Source: Poseidonocella sp. HB161398
Lineage (GTDB): Bacteria; Pseudomonadota; Alphaproteobacteria; Rhodobacterales; Rhodobacteraceae
Direction of reading: 5' to 3'
DNA: 64,000 bases
NCBI RefSeq assembly: GCF_005870025.1
Contig: NZ_VATA01000022.1
Location: 37,144-101,143, forward strand
The notes under the pieces were generated by a model, which did not search any database, was not told the DNA's origin, and saw only the letters and a list, made by a program, of their open reading frames with translations. Position 1 is the first letter of the stretch, and each line of letters starts with the position of its first letter. The position numbers and the translations under genes are program-made. This document shows, piece after piece, positions 44,207 through 55,051 of this stretch.

Positions 44207-44230
44207 GCGGGGCGCCTCATGGCGCCCCGC
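44207..44230 (-). promoter_or_regulatory. Perfect intercistronic hairpin between dctP and dctQM
   Basis: GCGGGGCGCC, loop of four (TCAT), GGCGCCCCGC: a perfect 10-base stem starting 24 bases after the dctP stop. There is no T-run on the transcript side, so it more likely protects the 3' end of a processed dctP mRNA or partly attenuates transcription than ends it. Confidence 0.7.
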
Positions 44231-44253
44231 GGCAGGTCTCTAGGATGCGGCGG

Positions 44254-45306
<1,053 letters not shown>

Positions 45307-45661
45307 GTGCTCCTCCAAAAGCGTTCGGCGCCCGACGGACGCCGACAGAACCGGGTGGCTCCCGCACCCCCCCTGATAAGAGGTTTATAAAGTTGACCAC
45401 TGACACGGAGAACCCGGTTTCGAGATCCTGCGGCGACCTTACGCACCCCTCACGCAATGGTTAACGGAGGAATTCAGAAAATGTCAAATGTTTAAAACAC
45501 TGTAAACGCTTGAAAAGTTTTCCTAGCGTCATGAAAAATGCATGACGGATAGCTGGATTCTGCATAACCGGTGCGTTTTGCGATGGAACAGGCCGCAGCT
45601 CTTGTGGAATAGTCTCTTGACCTCCTGACTGGATCTTCACCCTCTGCAGGCCCGGAACTTG
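45307..45661. promoter_or_regulatory. Divergent promoter region between dctP and the FadR-family gene
   Basis: A 355-base AT-richer gap holding promoters for both divergent units. Notable is CGTCATG-AAAAATG-CATGACG at 45527-45547, a perfect seven-base inverted repeat around a seven-base spacer, the size of a FadR/GntR-family operator. AGGTTTATAAAGTTGACCAC (45380s) on the dctP side is AT-rich and could include that promoter. Operator function is inferred from position. Confidence 0.5.
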
Positions 45662-46441
45662 ATGTCGGAACAGCTCTTCGATCCCGTGGATCATGACTCG
45701 GTCGCCGACTCGGTCGTCGCCCAGATCGAGGACATGCTGGTCGCGGGCATTCTCAAGGAAGGCACCCGCCTGCCCTCGGAACGCAACCTGGCCGAGCTGA
45801 TGGATGTCTCGCGCCCGAAGCTGCGAGAGGCGCTGAAGCGGCTGGAGGAGGCCGGGCTGATCGTCACCCGCCATGGCGAGGGCACCTTCGTTGCCGCGCT
45901 GACCGGCCAGGCGATGTCGCCCGCGCTGATCGACCTCTATGCCCGCCACCCGGTCGCCTTCTTCGACTATCTCGAATACCGCCGCACGCAGGAGGCCTTT
46001 GCCGCCAGGCTCGCCGCCGAGCGGGCCACCGCGCCCGACCGCGAGATCATCCGCGCCTGCATGGAGCGGCTGCGCCAGACCTGGGTCGATGCCGACGACC
46101 AGGGCTCGCGCGAGGCGGATGCCGCCTTCCATTCGGCCGTGGTCGATGCCAGCCACAACCGCACGCTGATCCACATGATGGGCTCGATCTTCCAGCTCAC
46201 CCGCCAGGGCGTGTTCTACAACCGCCATTTCCTGCAATCGATCGACGGCTCTGGCAAGCTCCTGGTAGAGCAGCACCTGGCCATCGGCGAGGCGATCCTG
46301 GCCGGCGAACCCGAGGCCGCCGAGGCCGCCGCCGTCGCCCATATCGACTTCGTCGAGCGCTCCTTCCGCAAGGGCCTGCAGGCGCATGAGCGCGAGACCG
46401 TCGCGCGCAAGCGCAGCCTGCTCCTCAGGGATGGCGGCTGA
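45662..46441 (+). CDS. FadR-family (GntR) transcriptional regulator
   Basis: A 259-residue regulator. The N-terminal winged helix includes LKEGTRLPSERNLAELMDVSRPKLREALKRLEEAGLI, the GntR signature; the C-terminal all-helical FCD ligand domain has YLEYRRTQEAFAARLAAERAT, ADAAFHSAVVDASHN and LLVEQHLAIGEAILAGEPEAA, with His residues placed to bind a metal and a carboxylate, as in LldR/PdhR-type FadR proteins. Divergent from dctP-dctQM-dld, it most likely controls that operon in response to lactate or pyruvate (inferred). TTG three bases upstream is an alternative start. Confidence 0.9.
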   Translation: MSEQLFDPVDHDSVADSVVAQIEDMLVAGILKEGTRLPSERNLAELMDVSRPKLREALKRLEEAGLIVTRHGEGTFVAALTGQAMSPALIDLYARHPVAFFDYLEYRRTQEAFAARLAAERATAPDREIIRACMERLRQTWVDADDQGSREADAAFHSAVVDASHNRTLIHMMGSIFQLTRQGVFYNRHFLQSIDGSGKLLVEQHLAIGEAILAGEPEAAEAAAVAHIDFVERSFRKGLQAHERETVARKRSLLLRDGG

Positions 46442-47001
46442 TGGGCTGGTTCTTCGGCTACGGCTCGCTGGTCAACCATCTGACCCATGACAACCGCCCG
46501 CTGCGCGCCGCGCGGCTGGAGGGGTGGCGGCGCGAATGGTGCCTGACCACGCTGCGCCCGGTCGCCTTCCTGTCGGCCCGCCCCGCCCCGGGCAGCGCCA
46601 TCGACGGGCTGGTCGCGCAGGTGCCGGGCGGCGACTGGCGCGCGCTCGACCAACGCGAATACGCCTATGACCGCCATCCGGTCACCGCGCAGATGACCGA
46701 CGAACGCGCCGAGGAGGCCGTGCAGGTCTATTCCGTCGCCGGCCGCCACCGCGCCGGGACCGGCCGCGGCAGCATCCTTCTGAGCTATCTCGACGTGGTC
46801 GCCGAAGGCTACCAGCACCATTTCGGCGAGGCCGGGGTGGCGGCCTTCTTCGCCACCACCGACGGCTGGGACCGGCCCGTGACCGACGACCGGCATCAGC
46901 CGGTCTATCCCCGCCACCGCCCCGTGATCCCCGCGATCCGCGACATGGTGGATGCCGAGCTCGCCGCCCGCGGGATCGAACGGCGCCCGCCCGAAGGCTA
47001 G
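46441..47001 (+). CDS. Gamma-glutamylcyclotransferase-like protein (ChaC/GGCT family)
   Basis: A 186-residue protein with the family start WFFGYGSLVNH (YGSL substrate loop) and RLEGWRREWCLT, followed by LDQREYAYDRHPV, which carries the catalytic Glu position. Enzymes of this family release 5-oxoproline from gamma-glutamyl compounds or glutathione. Its ATG overlaps the regulator stop by one base (TGATG), so it is probably translationally coupled. The end overlaps the convergent hisC gene by four bases. Confidence 0.85.
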   Translation: MGWFFGYGSLVNHLTHDNRPLRAARLEGWRREWCLTTLRPVAFLSARPAPGSAIDGLVAQVPGGDWRALDQREYAYDRHPVTAQMTDERAEEAVQVYSVAGRHRAGTGRGSILLSYLDVVAEGYQHHFGEAGVAAFFATTDGWDRPVTDDRHQPVYPRHRPVIPAIRDMVDAELAARGIERRPPEG

Positions 47002-48098
47002 AGCACCGCCTTCAGCGCCGCCAGCACCTGGTCGGTATCCGCCTCGAGCCCCACGGAAATCCGCAGCCAGCGCTCGTAGCCCGGCTGCTTCCACGGCTTG
47101 ACGATCACGCCGCGGTCGAGCAGCCGCGCCGCGACCTCCGAGGAGGGCTGCCCGGTCTCGGCGAAGAGGAAGTTCCCCAGCGAGGGCAGCACCCGCAGCC
47201 CCAGCGCCTCGAGCCCGCGCGCCAGCCGGGCGCGCTCGGCCACCGTGGCGGCCACCGAAGCCTCCATATGGGCAGGATCGGACAGCGCGGCCAGCGCCGC
47301 CACCTGGGCCATGTGGCTGGTATTGAAGGGCGTGCGCACCAGGTCGAGCCCGCGGCGCAGCTCGGCGTCATTGGTCGCGCCGAAGCCGATCCGCAGCGCC
47401 GCCAGCCCCCAGGCCTTGGAGAAGGTCCGCAGCACCATCAGCGGCCGGTCATGCGTCGCGAGCATCTCGGCCGCCGAGCGGAAATCGCCATGGGCGGCGT
47501 ATTCGACATAGGCCTCGTCCACCACCAGCAGCGTGTCCGGCCGCTGCGCCGCCAGAACCCGTCCGAGGCCCTCGGGGTCGAGCCAGCTGCCTGCCGGGTT
47601 CATCGGATTGGCGATCATGACCATCCGCACCGGCTCCGCCATCGCCGCCTCCAGGGCGCCGGTATCGACCTGCCCCTCCGGCGTCAGGCCGATCCGCACC
47701 ACCTCGGCGCCCATCATCCGGGCATAGTCCTCGTGCAGCGGGAAGGAGGGATAGAGCGTCACCACCCGGTCGCCGGGACGCAGCACCGCGCGCGCCAGCA
47801 CGTTCAGCAGATCTTCCGACCCGTCGCCCAGAACGACCCAGCCCGGCGGCACGCCCAGCATCGCGCCCAGCTCCGCCGCCAGCTGCCGCCCCTGCGGATC
47901 GGGATAGAGATGCGTCGCCCGCGCCGCCGCCTCCAGCGCCTCGGCGACGCGCGGCGAGGCCCCGTGCAGGTTCTCGTTGGAGCCGAGCTTGGCAATCCGG
48001 GTGACGCCGGGGCGCCCGGCGATCTCCTCGATCGTCAGCCCGGCATTATAGGGGGCAAGCGCGCCCAGCTCCGGGCGCAGGAGGGTCTCTTCGGCCAT
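46998..48098 (-). CDS. hisC: Histidinol-phosphate aminotransferase (HisC family)
   Basis: A 366-residue PLP-dependent aminotransferase that converts imidazole acetol phosphate to histidinol phosphate in histidine synthesis, often with activity on aromatic amino acids in alphaproteobacteria. Matches are KLGSNENLHGASPRVAEAL, VLGDGSEDLLNVLARAVL, NPMNPAGSWLDPEG, VVDEAYVEYA and the PLP lysine in RTFSKAWGLAALRIGFG. ATG at 48098 follows AGGGACCGAC. The gene ends four bases inside the convergent GGCT-like gene. No other his gene nearby. Confidence 0.9.
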   Translation of the reverse strand: MAEETLLRPELGALAPYNAGLTIEEIAGRPGVTRIAKLGSNENLHGASPRVAEALEAAARATHLYPDPQGRQLAAELGAMLGVPPGWVVLGDGSEDLLNVLARAVLRPGDRVVTLYPSFPLHEDYARMMGAEVVRIGLTPEGQVDTGALEAAMAEPVRMVMIANPMNPAGSWLDPEGLGRVLAAQRPDTLLVVDEAYVEYAAHGDFRSAAEMLATHDRPLMVLRTFSKAWGLAALRIGFGATNDAELRRGLDLVRTPFNTSHMAQVAALAALSDPAHMEASVAATVAERARLARGLEALGLRVLPSLGNFLFAETGQPSSEVAARLLDRGVIVKPWKQPGYERWLRISVGLEADTDQVLAALKAVL

Positions 48099-48334
48099 GT
48101 CGGTCCCTGATAAGTATATACATGTTTTTGAGCAGAGCGCGGCGGCAAAGGCAAGCCCCGCGGCGCCCCGGCCCCGAGCCGGGGCCTCCTGCGGCCAGGA
48201 TCCGGGCAGTGCCCTGCCCGCTTAGGTCCAGCCTCCGGTTTCGACCGCGCCAGCCGGGGCCCGGCGCTAGGCGCAGCGCCGCCCCGGCGCTAGGACTGGG
48301 ACAGAGCTGATCCCCCAGAGACCGGAGCGCCGCC

Positions 48335-49798
48335 ATGTCCCTCGCCTTCGACCCCGCCGCCCTGAGCCTGCCCGCCGCGCATTTCATCGGCGGGGCCTTC
48401 GTCGAGGCCGAGGCCGCGCTCGATCTTGCCGCCCCGTCCGACGGCCGCGCCCTGCCGCCGATCCCGAGGGCGGATGCCGATCTGGTCGACCGCGCCGTCG
48501 AGACCGCGCGCGCCGCGCTGCAATTCTCGGGCTGGGCCGGCTGGCAGCCGCGGGCGCGGATCCGCGCCATGCATGCCTGGGCCGACCTGATCGAGGCCGA
48601 GGCGGAGACCATCGCCCGGATCGAGGCCGTCGCCTCCTCCCGCCCCGTCGCCCAGGCGCTCGGCGGCGATGTCGCCAGCACCGCCGAGCAGATCCGCTTC
48701 TTCGCCGAATTCGCCGACAAGGAGGCCGGGACGCTGGTGCCGACCGCCGACAGCCAGATGGGCTTCATCTCCGCCCAGCCCTACGGCGTCGTCGGCGCGA
48801 TCACGCCCTGGAACTTCCCGCTCTCCATGGCCGCCTGGAAGCTCGGCCCGGCGCTTGCCGCGGGCAATGCCGTGGTGCTGAAACCGTCGGAAATGACGCC
48901 CTATTCGACGCTCTATGTCGCCGCCCTCTCGGTGAAGGCCGGGATCCCCGCGGGGCTCGTCAACATCGTGCTCGGCGACGGGCCGGTGACCGGCAGCGCG
49001 CTCGTCGCCCATCCCGGCATCGACAAGGTCAGCTTCACCGGCTCGACCCGTGCCGGATCGCAGATCATGGAGAACATCGCCCGCACCGGCATCAAGCCGA
49101 TGACGCTGGAACTGGGCGGGAAATCCCCGCAGGTGGTCTTCGCCGATGCCGACATGGAGGTCGTGCTCGACAGCCTGGAGAAGGGCATCCTCCCGAATGC
49201 CGGCCAGTTCTGCGTCGCCGGCTCGCGCATCCTGGTCCAGCGCGGGATCGCCGACGAGCTGGCCGCGAAACTGGCAGAGCGCTTTGCCCGCCCCGCCCCC
49301 GCCGCCACCTGGGAGGACCCGGCCGGCTTCTCGCCGATCATCTCGGAAAAGCAGCTGGCGCGGATCGACGGCATCGTCGGCGCCGCCGTGGCCAAGGGCG
49401 CGGAGATCCTCTGCGGCGGCAGCCGGTTCGACCGCGCGGGCAGCTTCTACCGCCCCACCCTGATCGGCGGCGTCGATGCCGCAAGCCCGGCAATCACCGA
49501 GGAGATCTTCGGCCCCGTCGCCACGCTCCAGGTCTTCGACACCGAGGAGGAGGCGATGGCCCTGGCATCGCACCCGACCTACGGGCTCTGCGCCGGGCTC
49601 TATACCCGCGATCTCAGCCGGGCGATGCGGCTGACCCGGCGGCTCGAGGCCGGCACGGTCTGGGTCAACCGCTACGGCCGCACCCGCGACCACATCCTGC
49701 CGACCGGCGGCTGGAAGGCCAGCGGGCTGGGCAAGGACCTGGGCCGCGAGGCCTATCTGTCGAGCCTGAAGACCAAGACGGTCCTCATAGACCTGTGA
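48335..49798 (+). CDS. Aldehyde dehydrogenase family protein
   Basis: A 487-residue NAD(P)-linked aldehyde dehydrogenase. It has AITPWNFPLSMAAWKLGPAL, NAVVLKPSEMTPYSTL with the cofactor lysine, SFTGSTRAGSQIM, the base Glu in LELGGKSPQVVF and the nucleophile Cys in NAGQFCVAGSRILV; the C-terminus has NRYGRTRDHILPTGGWKASGLGKDLGREAY. The substrate cannot be deduced; the GGWKASGLGKDLG end is seen in gamma-glutamylaminobutyraldehyde/betaine-aldehyde-type members. GGAG precedes the ATG at 48335. Confidence 0.9.
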   Translation: MSLAFDPAALSLPAAHFIGGAFVEAEAALDLAAPSDGRALPPIPRADADLVDRAVETARAALQFSGWAGWQPRARIRAMHAWADLIEAEAETIARIEAVASSRPVAQALGGDVASTAEQIRFFAEFADKEAGTLVPTADSQMGFISAQPYGVVGAITPWNFPLSMAAWKLGPALAAGNAVVLKPSEMTPYSTLYVAALSVKAGIPAGLVNIVLGDGPVTGSALVAHPGIDKVSFTGSTRAGSQIMENIARTGIKPMTLELGGKSPQVVFADADMEVVLDSLEKGILPNAGQFCVAGSRILVQRGIADELAAKLAERFARPAPAATWEDPAGFSPIISEKQLARIDGIVGAAVAKGAEILCGGSRFDRAGSFYRPTLIGGVDAASPAITEEIFGPVATLQVFDTEEEAMALASHPTYGLCAGLYTRDLSRAMRLTRRLEAGTVWVNRYGRTRDHILPTGGWKASGLGKDLGREAYLSSLKTKTVLIDL

Positions 49799-49915
49799 TC
49801 CGCCGGGGCCCGCCCGAAAAGAACGCGCAAGTTTAACGACCCCCCCGGTTTCAAGTTTGGGTTAGGCTTTTGCCGCCATTCCTGACCAGTGCCCGACCGC
49901 TGCACTGGGATGAGA

Positions 49916-52900
49916 ATGGAAGACGGACTGCTAGAAATCGGCCGCGTCGTGCAGGATCTTCCAGGTCCTGCCTGCCTTCTTGCGCCCGATGGCCGGGTCC
50001 TGGCCGTCAATGCCGCCATGGCCGAGGCGCTCGGCCGCCCCTCCTCCGTGCTGGCGGGCCAGGTGCTGCGCCGCCTCTGCAGCCCCGGATCCGCGGATCG
50101 CCTCGACGCCGCCCGCGCCCGGCTCGCCGAAGAGGGCTGCGCCGAAGGCTGCGTCGCGGATTTCCCCTGCCCGGGCGGCGGCGACGCGGCCTTCGACTGC
50201 GTGCTGACCCCGCTCGGCGGCGATCCGTCCACCGCCCCGGCGGTGCTGCAGCTGCGGCCGCTCTCCGCCGCGCAGGGCGCCGGGACGAACGGCCCGCCGG
50301 TGCCGCTGCCGCCGGAGGACCATTACCGCGTGCTCAACGATGCCGCGGCGGCGGCGAGTTTCGGGCAATGGTACTGCGAGCTCGGCACCAACCGCATCTG
50401 GGCGACCGGCAGCTACTACACCCTGCTCGGCTACGAGCCCTGCGACGCCCCTGCCGATGCCGCCTGGCTGCGCGACCAGGTCCATCCCGAGGATCTGCCC
50501 ATGTCGGTCAGCGCGATCGGCGATCTGGTTGCCGGGCGCTGCAGCCTGGTGCGGTTCGAGTACCGGCTGCGCTGCCGCGACGGGCGCTACAAGTGGTTCG
50601 AGGCCTCGGCGAGGCGCAGCGGCGCGAACGGGCTGCCGCCGATGATCTGCGGCAGCCTCGTCGATATCGACCGGCGCAAGGCCGCCGCGGCGCGGCTCGG
50701 CACGGCCCTGGTGGCCGCGCAGGCCGCCCGCGCCGAGGGCGACCGCAACAGCGAAATGCTCCGCATCGCCACCGATTCCGGCCGTGCCGTCGCCTGGTTC
50801 CTCGACACCTCGACCGGCATGGTCCAGTACACCACCCCGCCGCGCCAGGCGCTCGGCCAGCCCGACGAAGCGCTGCTGCAGCCGCTCGCCAGCATGCAGG
50901 GCGATGTCCATCCCGACGATATCGACGCCGTCCGCCTGGCCCTGCAGGGGCTGATCGCCGGCCGCACGGAGGTCGCCCAGGTCGACTACCGCAAGCGCCA
51001 CCGCGACGGCCGCTGGCTGTGGTTCGCCTCCGAGGCGCGGCCGCTCCGCCAGGGCGAGGAGGCGCCGCTGCTGATCTGCGGCATCACCATGGACATCACC
51101 GAGCGCAAGGAGGCCGAGGATCTGCTGCACCGCGCGGCCGCCGATGCCCGCGCCGCCCGCGACGAGGCCGAGACCGCCCGCCAGCGGCTGCAGTACCGGA
51201 TGGAGCTGCAGCGCGTCGCCTCGGAAAGCAGCAATGTCGTCCCGTGGTACCATATCCCCTCCACCGGCGAGGCCGAGATCGGCGCCCATATGGCGGCGAT
51301 CCTCGGCCAGCCCCCGGCGGAGGGCTTCAGCCGCGACGCGCTCGACGCGGCGATGCATCCCGGCGACCTCGCCGCGACCCGCGCGGGCTTCGGCGCGCTG
51401 CTCGACGGCACGCAGCGCGAAATCAGCGTCGATTTCCGGCTCCGCCATGCGGATGGCCACTGGGTCTGGATCTCCTCGGTCGGCAAGCTCGTCGACAATT
51501 CCGAGATCGGCCTGCCCGACATGATCTGCGGCAGCTTCGTCGACATCTCCGAGCGCAAGGCCGCCGAGGCCCGGCTGGCCGAGGCGCTGGAAGATGCCGA
51601 GCGCGCCCGCCAGGCCGCCAAGGACAATGCCGAACTCCTCAGCATCGCCGCGCGCTGCGGCGAGATGGGCGCCTGGCGGATCGGGCTGGAAACCGGCGAG
51701 GCCTGGATGGAGGACGAGGGCTTCCGCCAGCTGGGCTACGCCCCCGGCGCCTTCCGCCCGGATCTGCGCGGCTGGCGGCGGCTGATCCATCCCGGCGACC
51801 TGCCGCAGGCGCGGCGCGGGCTGGTCGCGCTCCTGCGCGGCCGGACCGAGGTCTTCGATGCCGAGATGCGGCTGCGCCATGGCGATGGCAGCTGGCACTG
51901 GTACCGGCTGATCGGCCGCCGGATCTCCGCCCCGGGCCAGCCGGCCTACCTGGCCGGGGCGCATACCCGCATCGACGCGCTGAAGGAGAACGAGCAGCGC
52001 CTGGCCGAGGCGCTCGGCGCGGCGCAGGATGCCGCCGCCAAGGTGGAGCTGCGCGAGCAGGTCATGGCGATCACCTCCGAGGCGGGGCAGATCGGCCATT
52101 TCATGATCTATCCCGAGCTGGATGACGGTCTCGCGCCCGATCTGACCTACCGGCTGATGGGCTACGAGCCCGGGGAGTTCCCCTGCACCGATGCCGGCTG
52201 GCGCGGGCTGATCCATCCCGACCACCTGCCCGGCGATGTCGCGATGATGGACGCGCTCTTCGCCGACGCGCGCGATGTCTACGACACCGAGACCCAGATG
52301 CGCCACAAGGACGGCAGCTACCACTGGTACCGGGTCGTGGCCCGCAAGATCGACCGCTCGGCCCAGGACCTGCCCTTCGTCCTGGCCGGGGCGATCTTCA
52401 ATATCGACAGCCAGAAGGACAGCGAGGAGCGGCTCGCCCGCGCTGCCGACAAGGCGCGCCGCGCCGTCGACCGGCTGAACGCGCTGGCCGACCGCGCGCC
52501 AGGCGCGCTCTTCGAATACCAGTCGACGCCCGACGGGCAGATGATCTTCCGCTATTTCAGCGCGACCCTGCCCGATCTGATGGGCATCTCGGGCGAGGCG
52601 CTCGCCGCCGACGGCCGGGCGATCTACACCAATATCCTGCCCGAGGACGTGCCGGAGGCCAAGCAGCGGGTCGAAGAGGCGCGCCGCACCGGCCAGACCT
52701 TCGAGTACCAGCACCGCATAAACCACCCCGAGCGCGGGCTGCGCTGGATCCTGGTCAAGGCGCTGCCCTATATCCGCGAGGACGGCGTCACCACCTGGTT
52801 CGGCAACACGCTCGATGTCACCGACCAGCTGGAGGTGGAGCATCGCGCCCGCTGCGCCGCCGAGGAGCTGCGCGCCGCCCATGAGCGGCTGAACACCATC

Positions 52901-55018
52901 GCCGAGAACTCGCCCGGGGCGCTCTTCGAGCTGTGGCTGCAGAGCGGCGGCGCCGCCGAATGGCGCTATTTCAACGCCAAGCTGCCCGAGCTGGTGGGCG
53001 TCGCCAGCGAAGAGATGCAGGCGGATGCCTATGCCATCTTCCGCAATGTCTCACCCGAGGAGACGGCGCAGATCACCAACCGCTTCCTGGCGGAGCTCGA
53101 CGATTTCACCGACCAGATCGAGATCCGCTTCAGCCTCGACCACCCGGAACGGGGCCAGCGCTGGCTCCTGTGCAGCGCCAGCCCCGAGCGGCAGGAGGAC
53201 GGCGCGGTCGTCTGGTACGGCAATATCATGGACATCACAGAGCGGCTGGAGATCGAGTATCTCGCCGCCGAGTCCGCCGCCGAAGTCCACAAGGCGCATG
53301 CGCGGCTGAGCATGATCGCCGATATCGCCCCGGTCGGGCTCTACGAATTCCGCCGCCACCCGGACGGGCAGCAGGATTTCCTCTATGCCAGCGGCCGGTT
53401 CGAGGAACTGCTGGGCCTCGGCCCCGGCGGGCGCAACACGCCGGCGGACGTGTTCAACCGCATCGACCCGCAGGATCTGCCCAATATCCTCAACAGCATC
53501 GACGACAGCGCCCGCAGCCTGATCCCCTGGAAGGCGCGCTTCCGCCTGCACCATCCCGAACGCGGGCTGATCTGGCTTTCCGGCTCTGCGATCCCGCGCC
53601 GCGAGGACGATGGCAGCGTCATCTGGACCGGCGCGATCCATGATGTCACCAGCGACGTCCAGCGCGAGGCGGAGCTGCGCCGCGCCCATGAGCTGGCCGA
53701 GAAGATGCGCGCCGAGAACGAGCGCCAGGCGCTGCATGACGGGCTGACCGGCCTGCCGAACCGGCGCTACTACGACAGCATGATCGCCAAGCGGCTGAAC
53801 TACGCGCAGAACTCGCGGGTCCGCGACTGCGTGCTGATCCGCATCGACCTCGACCATTTCAAGTATGTCAACGACACGCTGGGCCACGAGGCCGGCGACC
53901 TGGTGCTGATGCGCGTCGCCGAGGTGCTGCGCAACTGCCTGCGCGGCGAGGATTTCGCCTCGCGCATCGGCGGCGACGAATTCTCGATCATCCTCGCGCC
54001 CGGCATGAGCGAGGAGAATGCCCGCGAGATCATCGAGCGGATCCAGGTCAAGCTGTCGGAACCGCTGGCCTATGACGGCCGGCTCTGCCGCTTCGGCGCC
54101 AGTTTCGGCATCGCCCATACCGACGACCTGACCGAATTCGGCCCCGAGCTGCAGCTTTTCGCCGATGCCGCGCTCTACAAGGCCAAGCAGGGCGGCCGGA
54201 ACCGGATGGAGTTCTTCACCACCGACCTGCATCAGGGGATCCTCAACGACCGCCGCCTGGCGACCGAGATCCATGCCGGGATGGAGCGCGACGAATTCGT
54301 CCCCTATTTCCAGCCGCAGGTCTCGGCCCGCGACGGCAGCCTGGTCGGGGTCGAGACGCTCCTGCGCTGGAACCATCCCGAACGCGGCGTGCTGGTGCCG
54401 GGCGATTTCATGCATGTCGCCGAACAGCTGCGCCTGGTGCCGGAAATCGACCGGATCATGATGCTGAAATCCCGCGAGGCGCTGAAGCGCTGGCGCGCCA
54501 AGGGGCTGGTCATTCCCAAGATCAGCTTCAATGTCAGCTCCGGGCGGATGCACGACCCGGACGTGGTCGACATGGCGCGCTCGCTGCTCGACGGCCACAC
54601 AAAGGTGGCGTTCGAACTGCTCGAATCCATCCTGGTCGAGGAGGAGAGCGACGCGTTCAAGTTCCATGTCGACATGATCCGCGAGGCCGGGATCGAGATC
54701 GAGATCGACGATTTCGGCTCCGGCCATGCCTCGATCATCGGCCTGATGGAGATCGCGCCCCAGGCGCTGAAGATCGACCGCCGGATCGTCATGCCGGTGG
54801 CGCGCGACCACCGCTCGCGCAACCTCCTGCGTGCCATTGTCGAAATCGCCGAGACGCTGGGGATCCAGACCATCGCCGAGGGGGTCGAGACGGAGGAGCA
54901 GATCACCGTCCTGCGCCAGTCGGGCTGCGACATGCTGCAGGGCTATGCCTATTCCCGCCCGCTCAGCGAAGACGCGCTGACCGCCTATCTGCGCGGCACC
55001 CTGCAGCAGAGTGCCTGA
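49916..55018 (+). CDS. Multi-PAS sensor with GGDEF and EAL domains (cyclic di-GMP signalling)
   Basis: A 1,700-residue protein without membrane segments or signal peptide. About nine PAS modules start near residues 8, 134, 277, 427, 570, 711, 854, 991 and 1131, each ~140 residues and ending in a DITERK-like motif; then GGDEF (about 1275-1420) and EAL (about 1440-1695). The cyclase site is intact (RIGGDEFSIIL) with inhibitory-site RGED five residues before it. In the EAL domain GVETLLRW replaces EAL but FELLES, IDDFGSGHAS, LKIDRR and IAEGVETEEQ remain, so hydrolysis may persist. Modules 2-6 and 7-9 form two internally similar sets. Starts at 49916, 49910 (ATG) or 49889 (GTG) are all possible. 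Confidence 0.93.
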   Translation: MEDGLLEIGRVVQDLPGPACLLAPDGRVLAVNAAMAEALGRPSSVLAGQVLRRLCSPGSADRLDAARARLAEEGCAEGCVADFPCPGGGDAAFDCVLTPLGGDPSTAPAVLQLRPLSAAQGAGTNGPPVPLPPEDHYRVLNDAAAAASFGQWYCELGTNRIWATGSYYTLLGYEPCDAPADAAWLRDQVHPEDLPMSVSAIGDLVAGRCSLVRFEYRLRCRDGRYKWFEASARRSGANGLPPMICGSLVDIDRRKAAAARLGTALVAAQAARAEGDRNSEMLRIATDSGRAVAWFLDTSTGMVQYTTPPRQALGQPDEALLQPLASMQGDVHPDDIDAVRLALQGLIAGRTEVAQVDYRKRHRDGRWLWFASEARPLRQGEEAPLLICGITMDITERKEAEDLLHRAAADARAARDEAETARQRLQYRMELQRVASESSNVVPWYHIPSTGEAEIGAHMAAILGQPPAEGFSRDALDAAMHPGDLAATRAGFGALLDGTQREISVDFRLRHADGHWVWISSVGKLVDNSEIGLPDMICGSFVDISERKAAEARLAEALEDAERARQAAKDNAELLSIAARCGEMGAWRIGLETGEAWMEDEGFRQLGYAPGAFRPDLRGWRRLIHPGDLPQARRGLVALLRGRTEVFDAEMRLRHGDGSWHWYRLIGRRISAPGQPAYLAGAHTRIDALKENEQRLAEALGAAQDAAAKVELREQVMAITSEAGQIGHFMIYPELDDGLAPDLTYRLMGYEPGEFPCTDAGWRGLIHPDHLPGDVAMMDALFADARDVYDTETQMRHKDGSYHWYRVVARKIDRSAQDLPFVLAGAIFNIDSQKDSEERLARAADKARRAVDRLNALADRAPGALFEYQSTPDGQMIFRYFSATLPDLMGISGEALAADGRAIYTNILPEDVPEAKQRVEEARRTGQTFEYQHRINHPERGLRWILVKALPYIREDGVTTWFGNTLDVTDQLEVEHRARCAAEELRAAHERLNTIAENSPGALFELWLQSGGAAEWRYFNAKLPELVGVASEEMQADAYAIFRNVSPEETAQITNRFLAELDDFTDQIEIRFSLDHPERGQRWLLCSASPERQEDGAVVWYGNIMDITERLEIEYLAAESAAEVHKAHARLSMIADIAPVGLYEFRRHPDGQQDFLYASGRFEELLGLGPGGRNTPADVFNRIDPQDLPNILNSIDDSARSLIPWKARFRLHHPERGLIWLSGSAIPRREDDGSVIWTGAIHDVTSDVQREAELRRAHELAEKMRAENERQALHDGLTGLPNRRYYDSMIAKRLNYAQNSRVRDCVLIRIDLDHFKYVNDTLGHEAGDLVLMRVAEVLRNCLRGEDFASRIGGDEFSIILAPGMSEENAREIIERIQVKLSEPLAYDGRLCRFGASFGIAHTDDLTEFGPELQLFADAALYKAKQGGRNRMEFFTTDLHQGILNDRRLATEIHAGMERDEFVPYFQPQVSARDGSLVGVETLLRWNHPERGVLVPGDFMHVAEQLRLVPEIDRIMMLKSREALKRWRAKGLVIPKISFNVSSGRMHDPDVVDMARSLLDGHTKVAFELLESILVEEESDAFKFHVDMIREAGIEIEIDDFGSGHASIIGLMEIAPQALKIDRRIVMPVARDHRSRNLLRAIVEIAETLGIQTIAEGVETEEQITVLRQSGCDMLQGYAYSRPLSEDALTAYLRGTLQQSA

Positions 55019-55049
55019 GGGCGGGACCGCGGGGCCCCGCCCCTGCCCG
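55019..55049. terminator. GC-rich hairpin between convergent genes
   Basis: GGGCGGGACC followed by GGGGCCCCGCCC forms an imperfect stem between the PAS-GGDEF-EAL stop and the stop of the convergent monooxygenase gene; it could end transcription from either side. Confidence 0.45.
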
Positions 55050-55051
55050 GA

